A stretch of DNA of 7,924 nucleotides from an uncultured beta proteobacterium. Lineage in GTDB: Bacteria; Pseudomonadota; Gammaproteobacteria; Burkholderiales; Burkholderiaceae_C. Under the pieces are notes generated by a model, which saw only the letters and a program-made list of their open reading frames with translations, was not told where the DNA came from and ran no database searches. Below, piece by piece: positions 6,537 to 7,924 of the stretch (positions within the stretch are counted from its first letter, which is position 1; every line of letters begins with the position of its first letter). The position numbers and the translations under genes were made by a program. The stretch lies in the NCBI GenBank assembly GCA_903958915.1, contig CAJBVC010000007.1, positions 1-7,924 on the forward strand. The letters are read 5' to 3'.

Positions 6537-7303
6537 ACCGCGGCGTTTGGCACCAGCAGTGCCGCCGTTTGGGCCCAGTACCCCAAGCTGTTGTGGTCCG
6601 TCAGATCAACCTTGAGCGGAGTCATCGACACATGGCCTTGCGCCGTGGCATGAAAATCGGTTCCCTCAGCGTCGTCCGCGGCGGGACCCGCCGGGCCGAT
6701 CCAGTACATGGTGCCGCCGCGCGGGCTGGGCTGCTGAATCACCGCTTCAGCCGCGTGGCGGCGCCCCAGGCGGCACAACTTCATGGCGCCAATCTCGTCG
6801 TAGGGCAAATTCGGCACATTCACGTTGAGCAACCAGGGCTGCGACGTGATCAATTGCTGCTGGTGCATGGCCTGCACCAACTCGCGCGCTTTGCGGGCCG
6901 CCGCATCAAGGTGCAGCCAGTCTTTCTGGACCTGTGAAAAGGCAATCGACGGGATTCCAAAGAGATAACCCTCCATGGCCGCACCCACCGTACCGGAATA
7001 GATGGTGTCATCTCCCATGTTGGCCCCATTGTTGATGCCGGAGACCACCAGATCCGGCCGGTAATCCAGCAAACCCGTCAGCGCTATATGGACACAGTCC
7101 GCGGGTGTGCCGTTGACAAAGCGAAATCCATTGGTCGCGCGGTGCACGAATAAGGGCGAATGCAAGGTGAGCGCATTGGATTTGGCGCTGTTGTTTTGCT
7201 CGGGCGCAATCACCTCCACCTCGGCGATGTCTTTGAGCGCTTCATACAGCGCCACAATCCCGGGAGCCAGATAGCCGTCGTCGTTGGAAATCAGAATTTT
7301 CAT
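6533..7303 (-). CDS. surE: 5'/3'-nucleotidase SurE
   Basis: The 256-residue metal-dependent phosphatase hydrolyses nucleoside 5'- and 3'-monophosphates and, in E. coli, short polyphosphate; it supports stationary-phase survival. The N-terminus [16 protein letters not shown] holds Asp8 and Asp9. With Ser39 (in NNSAKSN) and Asn91 (in SGINNGAN) these match the four metal ligands of the family at the same numbers. [14 protein letters not shown] (99-112) is also typical, and the length is almost that of E. coli SurE (253). The ATG at 7303 is chosen because the family starts exactly at MKIL; 14 further upstream codons are open (from 7345) but overlap the promoter palindrome. The ribosome site is weak. 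It is the first gene of the surE-pcm-nlpD-rpoS-rlmD run. Confidence 0.96.
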   Translation of the reverse strand: MKILISNDDGYLAPGIVALYEALKDIAEVEVIAPEQNNSAKSNALTLHSPLFVHRATNGFRFVNGTPADCVHIALTGLLDYRPDLVVSGINNGANMGDDTIYSGTVGAAMEGYLFGIPSIAFSQVQKDWLHLDAAARKARELVQAMHQQQLITSQPWLLNVNVPNLPYDEIGAMKLCRLGRRHAAEAVIQQPSPRGGTMYWIGPAGPAADDAEGTDFHATAQGHVSMTPLKVDLTDHNSLGYWAQTAALLVPNAAV

Positions 7304-7325
7304 GGTTTCAGTACAGTAGCGCTGC

Positions 7326-7356
7326 ATTGTAGGGGTGGGGGTCACCCCTGAGACAA
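7326..7356 (-). promoter_or_regulatory. Candidate surE operon promoter with a 19-base spacer
   Basis: On the minus strand, TTGTCT (7356-7351, four of six -35 matches) and TACAAT (7331-7326, five of six -10 matches) are separated by 19 bases. Transcription would begin near 7319, about 16 bases before the surE ATG, consistent with its weak ribosome site. Promoters with a 17-base spacer are optimal. A 19-base spacer occupied by dyad symmetry is the layout used by MerR-family activators. The assignment was made by eye. Confidence 0.45.
7331..7349. repeat. Inverted repeat in the surE/quinone-oxidoreductase intergenic region, candidate operator
   Basis: AGGGGTG (7331-7337) and CACCCCT (7343-7349) are perfect inverted repeats around the 5-base centre GGGGT. 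The 19-base palindrome almost exactly fills the spacer of the candidate surE promoter and lies about 74 bases before the divergent oxidoreductase ATG. A dimeric regulator could act on both genes from here. No regulator gene is in the window. A chance GC-rich palindrome cannot be excluded. Confidence 0.5.
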
Positions 7357-7422
7357 TTTCGCCTTGGCGATGCCTCTATGATGCGCCCCTTGCAACGCAC
7401 CAACCCAACGAAGGACCCTGAC

Positions 7423-7924
7423 ATGCACGCCTGGCTCTGTGAAACCCCCACGGGTGTCGATGCCCTCACCTGGAAAGAACTGCCAACGCCCGCACCCAAA
7501 GCGGGCGAGGTGTTACTGGAAATCAAGGCTGCCAGCCTGAACTTTCCGGACCTGCTGATTGTTCAGAACAAGTACCAGATGAAACCGCCCCTGCCCTTCG
7601 TGCCAGGCTCCGAATATGCGGGAATTGTGCAGGCCGTGGGCGAAGGCGTGGTGCATCTGAAGGTGGGGCAACACGTGGCTTGCCTGAGTGGCACCGGCGG
7701 ATTTGCTACGCATACGATAGCGCCTGCCGCACTCTGCATGCCCCTTCCAAGCGCTTTTCCCTTTGTGGATGCAGCTGCGTTCATCATGATTTATGCCACC
7801 TCGCACCACGCGCTGGTGGATCGCGCGCAGCTCAAGGCCGGGGAAACGGTTCTGGTGCTGGGGGCTGCGGGCGGCGTGGGCACCTCAGCCATCCAGATTG
7901 CCAAAGCGCTGGGCGCTCGCGTCA
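7423..7924 (+). CDS. NADPH:quinone oxidoreductase, zinc-free MDR family (3'-truncated)
   Basis: The first 167 residues of a medium-chain dehydrogenase/reductase of the quinone oxidoreductase type are visible; the frame is still open at the window end. These enzymes reduce quinones or enones with NADPH in the cytoplasm. The N-terminal GroES-like domain shows AASLNFPDLLIVQNKYQ (36-52) and PFVPGSEYAGIVQAVGEGV (58-76). These lack the catalytic-zinc cysteine and histidine of alcohol dehydrogenases. The Rossmann nucleotide loop is VLGAAGGVGTSAIQIAKALG (145-164), where AAGGVG is typical of QOR-like proteins. The ATG at 7423 has AAGGA at 7411-7415. TATGAT (7377-7382) is a reasonable plus-strand -10, but its -35 is poor. 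The gene is divergent from surE and shares the palindrome-bearing upstream region. The substrate is not predictable. Confidence 0.92.
   Translation, partial: MHAWLCETPTGVDALTWKELPTPAPKAGEVLLEIKAASLNFPDLLIVQNKYQMKPPLPFVPGSEYAGIVQAVGEGVVHLKVGQHVACLSGTGGFATHTIAPAALCMPLPSAFPFVDAAAFIMIYATSHHALVDRAQLKAGETVLVLGAAGGVGTSAIQIAKALGARV

Noticed and set aside
7304..7345. A 14-residue N-terminal extension of SurE.
   Set aside because: SurE proteins start at MKIL with the metal-binding NDD motif at 7-9; the extension would also cover the candidate promoter.
7364..7382. TTGGCG followed by TATGAT as a promoter for the oxidoreductase.
   Set aside because: Only seven bases separate the two hexamers, far short of 16-18; TATGAT may still be a -10 with a different, poorer -35.
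1..7924. A defence island, CRISPR array, mobile element or secondary-metabolite cluster.
   Set aside because: No transposase, integrase, array of spaced repeats, tRNA attachment site or defence domain was seen; the genes are common chromosomal housekeeping and stress genes.

Overview
The window looks like chromosomal DNA from a betaproteobacterium, most likely order Burkholderiales and perhaps a Comamonadaceae member such as Rhodoferax. This is inferred from the gene order, the protein flavour and the moderately high GC; no search was run. It holds nine protein genes, two of them cut by the window edges. I see no tRNA, rRNA, CRISPR array, insertion sequence or phage gene.

Left part (1-2201). 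The window opens inside a plus-strand gene for the substrate-binding protein of a ferric iron ABC importer. It converges on a minus-strand gene of the GlcG/HbpS family (possible haem binding), and small hairpins fill the junction. Divergent from that gene is a plus-strand membrane protein of the YccA/Bax inhibitor-1 family, closed by a clear intrinsic terminator. A small plus-strand lipoprotein of unknown function follows, with its own candidate promoter.

Centre and right (2204-7303, minus strand). A tightly packed cluster reads surE, pcm, nlpD, rpoS, rlmD in the direction of transcription. surE/pcm overlap by an ATGA motif, pcm/nlpD are coupled or nearly so, and nlpD/rpoS and rpoS/rlmD are separated by about 11 and 55 bases. 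This is the known stationary-phase cluster. It encodes a survival nucleotidase, a protein-repair methyltransferase, an envelope lipoprotein that activates a cell-wall amidase, the general stress sigma factor, and a 23S rRNA uracil methyltransferase. It probably forms one operon, possibly with extra rpoS promoters inside nlpD. It ends in a large imperfect hairpin (2204-2299) between the convergent rlmD and lipoprotein genes.

Right edge (7304-7924). A 119-base divergent region separates surE from a plus-strand zinc-free quinone oxidoreductase of the MDR family, which runs off the window. A candidate surE promoter here has a 19-base spacer filled exactly by a 7-5-7 inverted repeat, a layout resembling MerR-type promoters.

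Most of the window is ordinary conserved core genome, and no new multi-gene system is apparent. The two least explained signals are the 2204-2299 hairpin, whose wobble pairs favour the rlmD-strand RNA, and the palindrome inside the candidate surE promoter.
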